A stretch of DNA of 44,191 bases, taken from the NCBI RefSeq assembly GCF_018918205.1, contig NZ_JAHLQB010000057.1, positions 1 to 44,191 of the forward strand. The letters run 5' to 3'. The DNA comes from Lachnoclostridium sp. MSJ-17. Lineage in GTDB: Bacteria; Bacillota; Clostridia; Oscillospirales; Acutalibacteraceae. Position numbers and translations under genes: made by a program. The notes under the pieces were generated by a model, which worked only from the letters and a program-made list of their open reading frames with translations, did no database searches and was not told the DNA's origin. Shown here in pieces: positions 1 through 8,986 of the stretch (position 1 is its first letter; each line of letters begins with the position of its first letter).

Positions 1-177
1 GCCTCTGGAGAGCATAGCGTATGACCAATTTGTACTTCTTTCATCTGCATGCCGGCTATTCGATATTTCAAAATTTCTTTTGTGCAGGTATACAATTTTT
101 TATCGTTCTGAATAGTTACTTTTATTTTTAATTTCCGCTGTTTTCCTTTGTTTGACTGAAGTATATCTTCTGAAACT
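1..177 (-). CDS. Possible partial reading frame leaving the left edge
   Basis: On the minus strand a frame stays open from just after a TAA near position 178 to the window edge, about 58 codons. It is lysine- and isoleucine-rich at first and ends with the readable stretch MQMKEVQIGHTLCSPE. The only in-frame ATG codons lie near positions 47-53, without a clear ribosome-binding site. It could be the start of a gene beyond the edge, a gene remnant, or chance in AT-rich DNA. I recognise no family. The rest of 1-289 is AT-rich leader DNA of the two-component operon. Confidence 0.18.
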
Positions 178-238
178 TAAAAATACCTTAAATGCTCAAA
201 AAAGTTTTTAAAAAAATTAATTAAGGATTTTTTAAGTA

Positions 239-267
239 TTGTCCTTTAGTATTGTAGATGTTAAAAT
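239..267 (+). promoter_or_regulatory. Promoter of the two-component operon
   Basis: TTGTCC at 239-244 and TAAAAT at 262-267 are separated by 17 bp, a reasonable sigma-A promoter. It lies just upstream of a strong AAGGAGG at 276-282 that serves the ATG at 290. Confidence 0.5.
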
Positions 268-289
268 ACTATTATAAGGAGGCAGAACT

Positions 290-964
290 ATGCAGATATT
301 GATAGTTGAGGACGAAAAGCGTTTGGCGGAAGCGCTGAAACAGATTCTTGTTGAACAAAAATATATGGCGGACGTTGTTTACGACGGCAACGACGGTCTT
401 GATTACGGACTGAGCGGGATCTACGACCTGATCATTCTGGACATCATGATTCCCTACCGTGACGGCTTTGAGGTCGCGGCAGAGCTGCGCCGCAATAAAA
501 TAGAAACACCGATCCTGATGCTCACCGCGAAGGACGCCGTAAGCGACAAGGTGACCGGACTGAATCGCGGCGCCGACGATTATATGACAAAACCCTTTGC
601 TCCGGAGGAGCTGCTCGCGAGGGTGAAGGCGCTGACAAGGCGCAGAGGCGAGGTCATGCTCGACGAGACTGGCTACGGAGATTTCAATTTCAACGCGTCA
701 ACAAGTATGCTCAGCAAGGGTGCCAAATCAGTCCACCTTAACTTCAAGGAGGCTGAAATTATTAAGCTGCTGATTGCGAACCGCGATATCATCATTTCAA
801 AGGAGGATATCATCACAAAGGTTTGGGGTTACGATTCCGACGCCGGCTCAAACAACGTTGAAGCTTATATCTCCTTTTTACGCCGTAAGCTGAGCTTTAT
901 CCAGTCGTCAACGGAAATAAAGTCAATCAAAAAAGTCGGCTACAGATTGGAGCAGAAGTCATGA
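290..964 (+). CDS. OmpR/PhoB-family response regulator
   Basis: This 224-residue protein is a two-component response regulator that activates or represses transcription when phosphorylated. The receiver domain covers about residues 1-115, with acidic residues near the N-terminus (VEDE), the expected phosphoacceptor Asp51 in LIILDIMIP, and the conserved Lys in MTKPF. The winged-helix OmpR DNA-binding domain covers about 125-222 and includes VWGYDSDAGSNNVEAYISFL and the C-terminal KKVGYRLE. Full length for the family. The start is fixed by AAGGAGG seven bases before the ATG. It overlaps the next gene, a histidine kinase, by four bases (ATGA), so the two are translationally coupled. The signal sensed cannot be read from the sequence. 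The pullulanase genes lie just downstream but are convergent, so a regulatory link is only a possibility. Confidence 0.95.
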   Translation: MQILIVEDEKRLAEALKQILVEQKYMADVVYDGNDGLDYGLSGIYDLIILDIMIPYRDGFEVAAELRRNKIETPILMLTAKDAVSDKVTGLNRGADDYMTKPFAPEELLARVKALTRRRGEVMLDETGYGDFNFNASTSMLSKGAKSVHLNFKEAEIIKLLIANRDIIISKEDIITKVWGYDSDAGSNNVEAYISFLRRKLSFIQSSTEIKSIKKVGYRLEQKS

Positions 965-2250
965 TCAAAAAACTGAGATGGCGGATAGCTCTGATTAATC
1001 TGGGACTAATCGGTATTGTACTGATCGGGATTTTTACCGCCGTCTGTATCAATAACTTTTCTAACTCCTACAATGAGCTCGAGCACGGCTTGAACAGAGT
1101 GATTGATCGAAACAGTGCGGAAAAGGGCTTTGAACCCGCGACCGACGACAGCGGAAAGCCCGAAATGCCCTTTGATAAGAACGATAAGGACAGCTACAAA
1201 AACAAGCCCGATATCCGCGAAAACGCGCCTATGGAGATTTCATCATACGTTGTGGCGGAAACCGACAAGGACGGAAACATTGTCAGCAAGGAAGAAAGCA
1301 ACGTTACAATTGACAGCGACGATCTGGAAAAATGCGTGGAAATCGCTCTTGCCCGTCAGGAAAAATCCGGACAGATCTCCGATTACAGCCTTATGTACGT
1401 TAAGAAAAGCGACCACGAAAAGACGCTGATTGTTTTTGCAGGCAACACCACGCTTTTTGAAAATCTCAGAAACTCGATCCTGATAAACACCGGGCTGTTC
1501 CTGGGAAGCATGGTAATAATTCTGTTCATAAGCTTGGGCTTGTCAAGACTCGCGGTCAATCCCGTCAAAAAAGCGTGGGAACAGCAAAAGCAGTTTGTCG
1601 CGGACGCATCTCACGAGCTGAAAACCCCTCTGACAGTCATTCTCGCGAACAACAATATCATGATGTCGCACAAGAGCTCGACGGTTGAGCAGGAGCAGAA
1701 GTGGCTCGAGAGCACCGAGGACGAAGCGCAGCATATGAAGCAGCTGATCGATCAGATGTTATTCCTTGCAAAATCGGACGCTGGCGAAAGCCATGTGCAG
1801 CTGTCGCAGGTCAATTTCAGCGAAATCGTAGAAGGTTCGGCGCTCAATTTTGAACCGGTAGCCTTTGAAAAGGAAGTTCTTATCGACACTGAAATCGCGC
1901 CTGACATCACGCTTGAGGGAAATCAGACGCAGCTCAATCAGCTCGCGCACATACTGATCGACAACGCGGTGAAGTACTCCGATGAAAACAGCGTTATAAG
2001 AATAATTCTTTCTAAGAAAAATGATTCCGTTGAATTCTCCGTAAACAACCGCGGAAACGTGATCTCAAAGGAAGATATCGACCACATTTTTGACAGATTC
2101 TACCGCGCGGAAAAATCCCGTACAACCAAAGGCTACGGACTCGGTCTTTCGATCGCAAAGAATATTGTTCAGAGCATGAACGGCAGACTGAGCGTGCAGA
2201 GCAATCAAGACGACGGAACCACATTCACGGCGGTATTCAAAACAAAATAG
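961..2250 (+). CDS. Membrane sensor histidine kinase
   Basis: This 429-residue kinase is the partner of the preceding response regulator. Two membrane helices (about residues 8-30 and 173-196) flank an extracytoplasmic sensor of about 140 residues that is rich in Asp, Lys and Glu and has no recognisable PAS or Cache signature by eye. The second helix leads almost directly into the dimerisation region, with the H box FVADASHELKTPL (His218 is the expected phosphorylation site), leaving little room for a HAMP domain. N box (HILIDNAVKYS), G1 (FDRFYRAEKSR) and G2 (GYGLGLSIAK) follow in order, so the ATPase domain is complete. The ligand is unknown. The ATG overlaps the regulator's stop codon. Confidence 0.94.
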   Translation: MIKKLRWRIALINLGLIGIVLIGIFTAVCINNFSNSYNELEHGLNRVIDRNSAEKGFEPATDDSGKPEMPFDKNDKDSYKNKPDIRENAPMEISSYVVAETDKDGNIVSKEESNVTIDSDDLEKCVEIALARQEKSGQISDYSLMYVKKSDHEKTLIVFAGNTTLFENLRNSILINTGLFLGSMVIILFISLGLSRLAVNPVKKAWEQQKQFVADASHELKTPLTVILANNNIMMSHKSSTVEQEQKWLESTEDEAQHMKQLIDQMLFLAKSDAGESHVQLSQVNFSEIVEGSALNFEPVAFEKEVLIDTEIAPDITLEGNQTQLNQLAHILIDNAVKYSDENSVIRIILSKKNDSVEFSVNNRGNVISKEDIDHIFDRFYRAEKSRTTKGYGLGLSIAKNIVQSMNGRLSVQSNQDDGTTFTAVFKTK

Positions 2251-2260
2251 ACGCAAAAAG

Positions 2261-2284
2261 CGGCGGCCTCGTTTGAGACCGCCG
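2261..2284. terminator. Bidirectional terminator between convergent genes
   Basis: A 10-bp stem (2261-2270 with 2275-2284) and loop GTTT. One pair is C-A read on plus but G-U on minus, so the hairpin is slightly better for the pullulanase transcript. A T-rich run follows on both sides. Confidence 0.8.
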
Positions 2285-2296
2285 TTATTGTATTAT

Positions 2297-5200
2297 TTAT
2301 GCATAGAGACGCTTCGCGATAGGAGCGTTGGGATTTGTGTCGGGATTGTCGGTGTAGAAGGTTACGAAGTCGCCTGATTCAAGCTTGGAATCGTCGATAA
2401 CCAGCCACATCTCGTTGTCAACATAGCCCTTATAGTCCTTTGTCTGAGTCTTGCCGGAGTTGGAAACGATAATGTTGTAGGAGCCTGCTCCTCTGTAGGT
2501 GAAGCCGTAATCGAACCAACCGTCGCCGTCATCGTCAGAAAGCTTAACGCCGGGCCACTTAGCCTTGTCGTCGGGCGAGTAATTGTACTTGTCATTGCCC
2601 TTAAGGTCTGCGCCCCAGATCCAGAGAGTGGGTGCCCATGTCTCGGAACCGTTGTGCTTAACGTGGAGCTTAACGTCGAGGCTGCCGGCTACATAGTAGT
2701 AGTCGATAACAAGGGGATTGCCGTAAGGAATCTTGCCCTCGGTAATGGAAGGATATCTTGTCTTATCGATCTGATAGCCCATTACATGATACTCTTCTGT
2801 TGTGAAATCGTCGCCTACTCTGCCTTCGATATTAATGGACTCGGTGAGCTTCTGCTGCTTGCCCTCTGCGTCATTGTAGAAGTAGTTGACCTCTACGCTG
2901 CCTGAGGATACAACATAACCGGCGATGAACTTCTGGAGCATTGTTGCGTCGGCAATGTTCACAGCGCCGTCGTAGTTGAAGTCGAGACCTGACTTCTTTT
3001 CGGGAGTAACGGAAACCATTTCCGCGAGAATGCGCTGGAACTCGGTAACGTCGGCAACGTTGATAGCGCCGTCCTCGTTCACATCGCCGTTGATGCGGAG
3101 ATTCTCGGGAACATAGTCGGTATAGTAGAAAATTACCTTCTGGTCAGCCTCGGTATATTTGCCTTCAGCATCACCGTCTACATGGTCAAGCACATAGATG
3201 TTGCTTACGCCGGAAGAAGGCTCGCACTTATAGGATTCGCCGATGCCGCCCTGGAGAACCATGGAATTAGCAAGCTCCTTGTCGCCGTTGACATGGCGGT
3301 ACTCGACCTTGACCTTACCCATGTTGGACTCGATCGGATTAGCGTCGAAGCTCTCCTTATCAACCGCGATCAAAGCGGATTTCGCGCCTACGTTAAAGGT
3401 GCTGCCGCTTACTTCCTTGATCTTGGAAACGCCCGCCTGATCGCCGTCAGCGATAACGACCCACTTTGTTACGGAAGTGTCAGCAATCTTGATATTCAAC
3501 GCCTTGGACGCGCTGTTGTAGATGACAGCCATCTTTTTCCACTGACCGTCGGTATTGTTTGAAACAGTGAAGTTTACGTTGGTAGTGCTGAGATTGAGGT
3601 TCTTGGGATAATCAAAGGTGAACGCATCCTCAAAGCTCTTGTCGGCTGCAGTGAAGGGAGCAAAGTTCTCTCTGATCAGTCTGAGGCCCTTGTAATAGGA
3701 TACCATATCCGCATAGTCAACCAGATTCTGCCATGTAATCTTATTGATTTCGGGCGAGCTCTTGTAGCTGTTGGTGTCGCCGTACTTGGTTCTGCAGAAT
3801 TCCTGACCGGCGAGGTTAAAGAGAATACCCTGAGATGTGAACTGGATAGCCGCAGCCAGCTTGTTCATCGAAAGAACCGTATCATTTCTCTCACCGTATT
3901 TGCCGATACCCGTGCGGGCAATGATCTGGTCAATGCAGGTTGCGTTGTCGTGGCAGTCTGCATATGTAACGCACTGTGCCGGAGACTGAGCCAGCCAGCC
4001 GTTTTTGGCCTGAGAGTTAGCTCTTACGCCGTGACGGATATCCTTTGCTCTCTCAACGTTGCCGCCTACAAAACCGGTATCGTCAGCCTCGAATACTTTA
4101 CCCTTGATACCGTCTCTGATTCCGTCGTTGAAGAACGCTACGCGCTCGCTGACCTTGTCTGCGTTGGCTTGAGTTGCCGGATAGAAATCCGCACCGGTGC
4201 AGGTTTTGGCTGCATAAGTGGAAGTGCCGCCTGTCCAGCCCTCGCCCCATACGGTGATGAGCGGATTGATCTTGTCGAGCTCGTCACGGATAATGTTCAT
4301 GGTTTCGGTATCGATAAGGCCCATGAGGTCAAAACGGAAGCCGTCGACATGATACTCGTTTACCCAATAGAGACAGGAATCTACAATATACTTTCTGGTC
4401 ATGGCTCGCTCAGAGGAAACCTCGTTGCCGCAGCCTGAGCCGTTTGAGAAGGCTCCGGACTTGAGCTGACGGTAGTAGTAATCAGGTACGGTAGCCTGGA
4501 AGCAGGAGCCTTCCTTGTCGCTCGCGTAGGTGTGGTTGTAAACAACGTCCATAACCACGCTGATGCCCGCGTTGTGGAGCGCCTGGATCATCTGTTTGCA
4601 CTCGTTGATTCTTACGTTGCCGTCGTAGGGATTTGTGGAATATGAGCCTTCGGGAACGTTGTAGTTCTGAGGATCGTAGCCCCAGTTGAACTGGTCGTCA
4701 GAACCCGCCTCGTTGATCGACTGGAAGTCATAGAAGGGGTTGAGCTGAACAGTCGTTACGCCGAGCTCCTTGAGATAATCGATACAGGTAGAAATCTTGC
4801 CCTCGTTGTTCAGGGTTGTATTTTCTTCTGTGAATGCAAGATACTTGCCGCGGTTCGCCTCGCTGACGCCGGATGCGGTGTCATAAGAGAAGTCCTTGAC
4901 ATGAAGCTCCCAGACATAGCTGTCTGTGCTCTTTTCGGGAAGAACATGACCGTCCTTTTCCCAGCCCTTGGGGTTGGTGGATTTCAGGTCGCAGACCATT
5001 GAACGCTTGCCGTTAACGCCCGTAGCAACGGAGTAAACGTCCTGCGTCTCGGCTGTCTGAATCACGCCGCTCTTTGGATGAGCCGCTGTGATTGAATAGG
5101 TGTAATAGGTGTTCTTGATGTCGCCGGAAACGGTAGTTGTCCAAACGCCCGTCCACTTGTCGCCGTCCATCAGCTTCTCCATGGTTACGGTTCCGAGATT

Positions 5201-5491
5201 CTTGGCGCCGGTTTCCTTGTCTGAGCCTGTGGAATAGCGGTTGAGCTTTACCTCGGTTGCAGTCGGCGACCAAACCTTGAAGGTAGTTGACTGCGGGGTA
5301 TACTGTGCTCCGAGGTCATTCCCGCTGTAGGTGTACTCTGCGTCAAGCGCTTCGTTGGCCTTGATGTAATCGTGCGAAGCGCCGGCTCCGGCACTGCCGT
5401 CATCAACAGCCGCGAAAGACGTTACTATGCTTGTTGACGCGAGCATACAGGCAGCGAGAACAGAAGCAATGATTTTCTTTGATGTTCTCAT
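2297..5491 (-). CDS. Secreted dockerin-bearing type I pullulanase (GH13)
   Basis: This 1064-residue enzyme probably hydrolyses alpha-1,6 branches of starch or pullulan outside the cell. A signal peptide ends near residue 28 (AAxA-type site after SIVTSFAA). An N-terminal beta-sandwich (about 50-165, WSPTATEVKLN) is typical of pullulanases. The GH13 barrel has the type I pullulanase motif FNWGYDP (268-274), region I DVVYNH (315-320), nucleophile Asp388 in DGFRFDLMG, acid Glu417 in VWGEGW, and HDN with Asp515. After the barrel come MucBP-like beta modules, a type I dockerin at about 800-858 with two Ca-binding repeats (INGDVNEDGAINVADV and LDFNYDGAVNIADA), another beta module, and a C-terminal module (about 937-1064) rich in Trp and Tyr that looks like a starch-binding CBM (CBM25/26-like, inferred). 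The dockerin implies docking to a cohesin scaffold. GGAGAG lies nine bases before the ATG. Confidence 0.93.
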   Translation of the reverse strand: MRTSKKIIASVLAACMLASTSIVTSFAAVDDGSAGAGASHDYIKANEALDAEYTYSGNDLGAQYTPQSTTFKVWSPTATEVKLNRYSTGSDKETGAKNLGTVTMEKLMDGDKWTGVWTTTVSGDIKNTYYTYSITAAHPKSGVIQTAETQDVYSVATGVNGKRSMVCDLKSTNPKGWEKDGHVLPEKSTDSYVWELHVKDFSYDTASGVSEANRGKYLAFTEENTTLNNEGKISTCIDYLKELGVTTVQLNPFYDFQSINEAGSDDQFNWGYDPQNYNVPEGSYSTNPYDGNVRINECKQMIQALHNAGISVVMDVVYNHTYASDKEGSCFQATVPDYYYRQLKSGAFSNGSGCGNEVSSERAMTRKYIVDSCLYWVNEYHVDGFRFDLMGLIDTETMNIIRDELDKINPLITVWGEGWTGGTSTYAAKTCTGADFYPATQANADKVSERVAFFNDGIRDGIKGKVFEADDTGFVGGNVERAKDIRHGVRANSQAKNGWLAQSPAQCVTYADCHDNATCIDQIIARTGIGKYGERNDTVLSMNKLAAAIQFTSQGILFNLAGQEFCRTKYGDTNSYKSSPEINKITWQNLVDYADMVSYYKGLRLIRENFAPFTAADKSFEDAFTFDYPKNLNLSTTNVNFTVSNNTDGQWKKMAVIYNSASKALNIKIADTSVTKWVVIADGDQAGVSKIKEVSGSTFNVGAKSALIAVDKESFDANPIESNMGKVKVEYRHVNGDKELANSMVLQGGIGESYKCEPSSGVSNIYVLDHVDGDAEGKYTEADQKVIFYYTDYVPENLRINGDVNEDGAINVADVTEFQRILAEMVSVTPEKKSGLDFNYDGAVNIADATMLQKFIAGYVVSSGSVEVNYFYNDAEGKQQKLTESINIEGRVGDDFTTEEYHVMGYQIDKTRYPSITEGKIPYGNPLVIDYYYVAGSLDVKLHVKHNGSETWAPTLWIWGADLKGNDKYNYSPDDKAKWPGVKLSDDDGDGWFDYGFTYRGAGSYNIIVSNSGKTQTKDYKGYVDNEMWLVIDDSKLESGDFVTFYTDNPDTNPNAPIAKRLYA

Positions 5492-5524
5492 TTGAATACT
5501 CTCTCCTTTTTAAATTATCTTTAA

Positions 5525-5540
5525 TTCCGCAAAAGCGGAA
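5525..5540 (-). other. Short intergenic hairpin between the two pullulanase genes
   Basis: TTCCGC / GCGGAA with an AAAA loop (TTTT on minus). No U-tract follows, so it is not a convincing terminator. It could mark processing or stability of a shared transcript, as only 58 bases separate the two genes. Confidence 0.35.
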
Positions 5541-5549
5541 AATCTTAAC

Positions 5550-8405
5550 TTATTCGTCGGTTTTCTCGATGATGTCCATCTTCTTTCTCAGGCGTTCCCT
5601 GCGAGTGTGACGTGAAAGGAACACGGACGCTATGCACAGGACTCCGATCACCCCGAGCGCGATAATAACGTACCTGAGCGCCTGAGCGTACGGGTCGGGA
5701 CGCGAGGAATAGCGGAACAGCACGTTGATCTCGCCCTCGCGGAACACGCCCGTGAAGTTTTCGGGAAGCTCGATAAGATTGAGGTTCTCGTATTCGTTGT
5801 CGGGAAGGACGTACTCCTCTCCCGCGGCTCCGGTTATCGTGTTCTTCTCGATAATCCTGCCGTCGTCAGCCATGTAAACCGCGTTGACCACGCAGACTGA
5901 CGGGTCGGTGTCGTCGGTCACTCTGGTATACTTGTAGTCAACGGTGATCTCCTCACCCTTCATCTCACCGGCTCCGTTTGAGGGAAGCTGGTCAAGTACG
6001 AGGCGGTAGCCTTCAATACTCGGGAGACGCGGAGTGAAATACGCGTTGCCCTCTCTGTTGCGGATAATAAACGAATCCTCAAGCTCAGAGCCGTTGATGT
6101 CGTCGATAAAGCGGATCGTAACATCGCACATCTTTCCCGCGAATTTCTCGACGTAAACATCGGCGTGCTTTACGGAATCGGTGAATTCTCCTCGGGAATC
6201 TCCCGAGGATGACTTTATATCGTAATTGAGCGCCGAAGCAAGCAAGCCTACGTCAAAGGTCTTGCCGATCGAATCCGACACAGCCTGAGTTTTGAGCTTT
6301 TCCTTTGTAGTATTATCGTAATAATTTACGATAACTATGCCCTCGTCGTCGGTAATTCCCGCCTTCTCGTAGCTGCTCTTGTCAATGAAAATCGCTGCCG
6401 AATGCGCCTTAACACTGAGATTTCCCGATGCGGTGCCGAGATTGCGCAGACCCGCGGTCTCCTCGTTGGCGATCTGGATCCACTCGCCCTCGACGCTGAC
6501 ATTCTGATCCTCGTCCGAGCCGTTGAATACTGCGCAGAGCTTATTCCATTTTCCGGCTTCCGTGTTTGGTACGACATAAGCGCAGACTCCGGCGGGAAGA
6601 TTTTCAAGGGCAGTGACGTTGTTCGCTGTAACCGGGGTACTGTCGGAGAGCGCGGCGAAGTTTTCGCGGATTTTCAGGAGTCCGCGGTAATACTCAACTA
6701 AATCGCTGTAGTTTTCAAGGCTCTTCCAGTCGAGCATATTTTCCTCGCGGGACGATGAGAAGGAGTTCTCGTCGCCGTCCTTGCTGCGCGCGAATTCCTC
6801 GCCGCCGAGGAAGAACGGAATGCCCTGAGAGGTCATTACGATCGCTGCGGAGAGCTTGTTCATAGCGACGAGATCCTCGTGGCGGTCGCGGTAGGTGCCG
6901 TCTCCGTAAACGGAATCGACGAGCTTGTCATAAAGCGCGAGGTTATCGTGGCAGGACGCGTAGGTCACACACTGCGTAGGAGCGTTTGCCCAGCCTGTGC
7001 TCGCCTCGGACTGACCGAGGAAGCCCGTCTTGATGCCGGAGCGGTTCTTGCCGGTCTGGACAAATCCCTCTCCGCCGCCGAACACCTTGCCCTTTATCGC
7101 GTCGCGTATGCCGTCGTTGAAGGCGCCGATACGCTCGTTGAGCTGCTTGAGGTTGGTCTGGTTGGCCATAACGGTTCCGGGGTCGGCGTTGGTCTGCATG
7201 TTCCACGCCTCGCCGTACATAATGATCTGCTTGCCGCTGCCGTCCTCGTAAAGTCCGTCGAGCGCGTCGCGGATCGCGTTCATGGTTGTGACGTCGTGCA
7301 GACCCATCAGATCAAAGCGGAAGCCGTCTATGTGGTACTCCTTTGCCCAGTAGGTCACGGAGTCGATCATATACTTGCGGAACATAAGATGCTCGGAAGC
7401 GGTGTCGTTGCTGCAGCCCGAGCCGTTTGAGAACGTTCCGTCGGGGTTCATTCTGTAGTAATAATTCGGAACGCTGTACTGGAACCATGAATCGGTGGAA
7501 TATGTGTGGTTGTAAACCACGTCCATTATAACGCCGATGCCCGCGTTGTGGAGCGCCTGGATCATCTGCTTGCATTCCTTGATTCGCACGTTGCCGTCAT
7601 AGGGATTGGTTGAATACGAACCCTCTGGGCAGTTGTAGTTTACGGGATCATAGCCCCAGTTATACTGCTCCATGATATCCTTGCTCTCGTCAACCGAGCC
7701 AAAATCGTACATCGGCATGATCTGAACATATTTGACGCCGAGCTTTTTCAGGTAATCCACGCAGGTCGGTGTACCGCCCTGAACGCCGTCGACCGTAGTT
7801 CCGTTTTCGGTAAACGCGAGGAATTTGCCGCGGTGTGAGTCAATGACTCCGCTGTTCTCCGCCGAGGAAAAATCAGCCACGGAAATCTCCCAAACAGAAG
7901 CGTTGGTGGCGTGAGGCACAAAAATATGTCTGTCGTTTTCCCAGTTATCGGGATTGGTTTTGCTGAGGTCGACAACCATCGAACGCTTGCCGTTGACGCC
8001 GCAGCCCTTGGCGTAGATGTCGCCGGTGACATACTCGTCGTCGCCGTGCTTTACGGTGTAGGTGTAATACATGCCCGCAAGATCACCGTTTACACCGACT
8101 TCCCATACGCCGGTCTTTTTGTCGAACTTCATTTCCTTGGTCGCGACGGTCTCGCCGCCCTCGTCCTCGCTGCCCTTTTCATAAACATTGAGGACAACGC
8201 CGTCGGCATAAGGTGACCAAAGCTTGAAGGTAGTGCCTTTTTCGCTATAATCCGCGCCTAAATCGGTGCCGTTATAAGCCCATTTGTCAAGCTTTGCAGC
8301 GTATGCCTGATAGTCCTTTTCGCCTGCCGCGTTCGCCGCGGTCGCACACAGTCCACTCATCATAATCATACTCAGTACTCCCGAAATTATTCTTTTGAAT
8401 TTCAA
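5550..8405 (-). CDS. Membrane-anchored type I pullulanase (GH13)
   Basis: This paralogue of the dockerin-bearing pullulanase probably debranches starch at the cell surface. I chose TTG at 8405: AGGAGG lies seven bases before it, and the product then begins MKFKRIISGVL, a proper signal peptide ending AANAA. The ATG at 8429 has no ribosome-binding site. Numbered from the TTG (951 residues), the motifs are YNWGYDP (248-254), region I DVVYNH, nucleophile Asp365 in DGFRFDLMG, acid Glu399 in MYGEAW, and HDN with Asp487. MucBP-like modules follow, then a single membrane helix (RYVIIALGVIGVLCIASVFL) and a basic tail (RHTRRERLRKK), placing the enzyme outside and anchored by its C-terminus. No LPxTG motif and no dockerin is present. 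It is upstream of, and likely co-transcribed with, the other pullulanase. Confidence 0.92.
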   Translation of the reverse strand: MKFKRIISGVLSMIMMSGLCATAANAAGEKDYQAYAAKLDKWAYNGTDLGADYSEKGTTFKLWSPYADGVVLNVYEKGSEDEGGETVATKEMKFDKKTGVWEVGVNGDLAGMYYTYTVKHGDDEYVTGDIYAKGCGVNGKRSMVVDLSKTNPDNWENDRHIFVPHATNASVWEISVADFSSAENSGVIDSHRGKFLAFTENGTTVDGVQGGTPTCVDYLKKLGVKYVQIMPMYDFGSVDESKDIMEQYNWGYDPVNYNCPEGSYSTNPYDGNVRIKECKQMIQALHNAGIGVIMDVVYNHTYSTDSWFQYSVPNYYYRMNPDGTFSNGSGCSNDTASEHLMFRKYMIDSVTYWAKEYHIDGFRFDLMGLHDVTTMNAIRDALDGLYEDGSGKQIIMYGEAWNMQTNADPGTVMANQTNLKQLNERIGAFNDGIRDAIKGKVFGGGEGFVQTGKNRSGIKTGFLGQSEASTGWANAPTQCVTYASCHDNLALYDKLVDSVYGDGTYRDRHEDLVAMNKLSAAIVMTSQGIPFFLGGEEFARSKDGDENSFSSSREENMLDWKSLENYSDLVEYYRGLLKIRENFAALSDSTPVTANNVTALENLPAGVCAYVVPNTEAGKWNKLCAVFNGSDEDQNVSVEGEWIQIANEETAGLRNLGTASGNLSVKAHSAAIFIDKSSYEKAGITDDEGIVIVNYYDNTTKEKLKTQAVSDSIGKTFDVGLLASALNYDIKSSSGDSRGEFTDSVKHADVYVEKFAGKMCDVTIRFIDDINGSELEDSFIIRNREGNAYFTPRLPSIEGYRLVLDQLPSNGAGEMKGEEITVDYKYTRVTDDTDPSVCVVNAVYMADDGRIIEKNTITGAAGEEYVLPDNEYENLNLIELPENFTGVFREGEINVLFRYSSRPDPYAQALRYVIIALGVIGVLCIASVFLSRHTRRERLRKKMDIIEKTDE

Positions 8406-8441
8406 CGCAATGCCTCCTATTTGGCGCATTTTATCATTCTC

Positions 8442-8447
8442 ATTGTA
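8442..8447 (-). promoter_or_regulatory. Extended -10 element upstream of the pullulanase pair
   Basis: On the minus strand TGATACAAT forms an extended -10 (TG-n-TACAAT) about 35 bases before the TTG start. No good -35 is visible at 17 bp, which fits an extended -10 promoter or an activator-dependent one. Confidence 0.4.
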
Positions 8448-8554
8448 TCACAAATAACCAACAATAATAATTCTTTTTGCGAAATTTGCTCTTTGGGCAA
8501 TCTATTTAGGTTGTAGAAAATTATTGTTCAATTATGTAAATATTGCACAAGAAA

Positions 8555-8581
8555 ACGGACAGGCAATAATGACCTGTCCGT
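8555..8581 (-). terminator. Terminator of the rpoD-metallopeptidase transcript
   Basis: ACGGACAGG pairs with CCTGTCCGT around a nine-base loop and is followed on minus by TTTCTTG. It sits directly after the metallopeptidase stop codon. Confidence 0.75.
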
Positions 8582-8585
8582 AAAT

Positions 8586-8969
8586 TCATTTTTTCGGTTT
8601 TACTCCGTTCCGCTTTAGATAATCCAGAATCTGTTCGTCGTCCCAGATTCCGAGATCGTCGGTACCCGCAAGGTACTCGTTATGGTGCCGCACCTCATGA
8701 TGAAGGATACGCGTGAGCTGTCGGTACAGCTCCTCCCTGCCGACTCTGCCGTAAATCTGTACGATCGAGCCGTAGTAAAAAACAATAGCGTTGCCCAGCG
8801 AATTGCGTATATACTCGCCGAGGATATACAGGTCATTATTGAGCGCCTGCGGATGGATTTTTGTCTGCGGCAAAAGCGATATGCCGCCGTTCAAGTCGCG
8901 GTAAAGCTCATACGGCATTGCGTCGGCGATTTGATCGAGCATCTGAGCGACTTCTTCAAACTCATACAT
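8586..8969 (-). CDS. Zincin-like metallopeptidase family protein
   Basis: A 127-residue protein of the small zincin-like metallopeptidase family (PF06262-type). The zinc-binding HExxH motif appears as HHEVRHH in the C-terminal half, preceded by RVGREELYRQLTRIL. The size matches the family. It has no signal peptide, so it is cytoplasmic; its substrate is unknown. It lies 17 bases after rpoD with no clear ribosome-binding site, suggesting readthrough from the dnaG-rpoD transcript. A terminator follows. Confidence 0.75.
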   Translation of the reverse strand: MYEFEEVAQMLDQIADAMPYELYRDLNGGISLLPQTKIHPQALNNDLYILGEYIRNSLGNAIVFYYGSIVQIYGRVGREELYRQLTRILHHEVRHHNEYLAGTDDLGIWDDEQILDYLKRNGVKPKK

Positions 8970-8986
8970 AATTCTGATAAGGAATA

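Noticed and set aside
8403..8429. ATG at 8429 as the start of the membrane pullulanase
   Set aside because: There is no ribosome-binding site before it, whereas AGGAGG lies seven bases before TTG 8405 and gives a better signal peptide.
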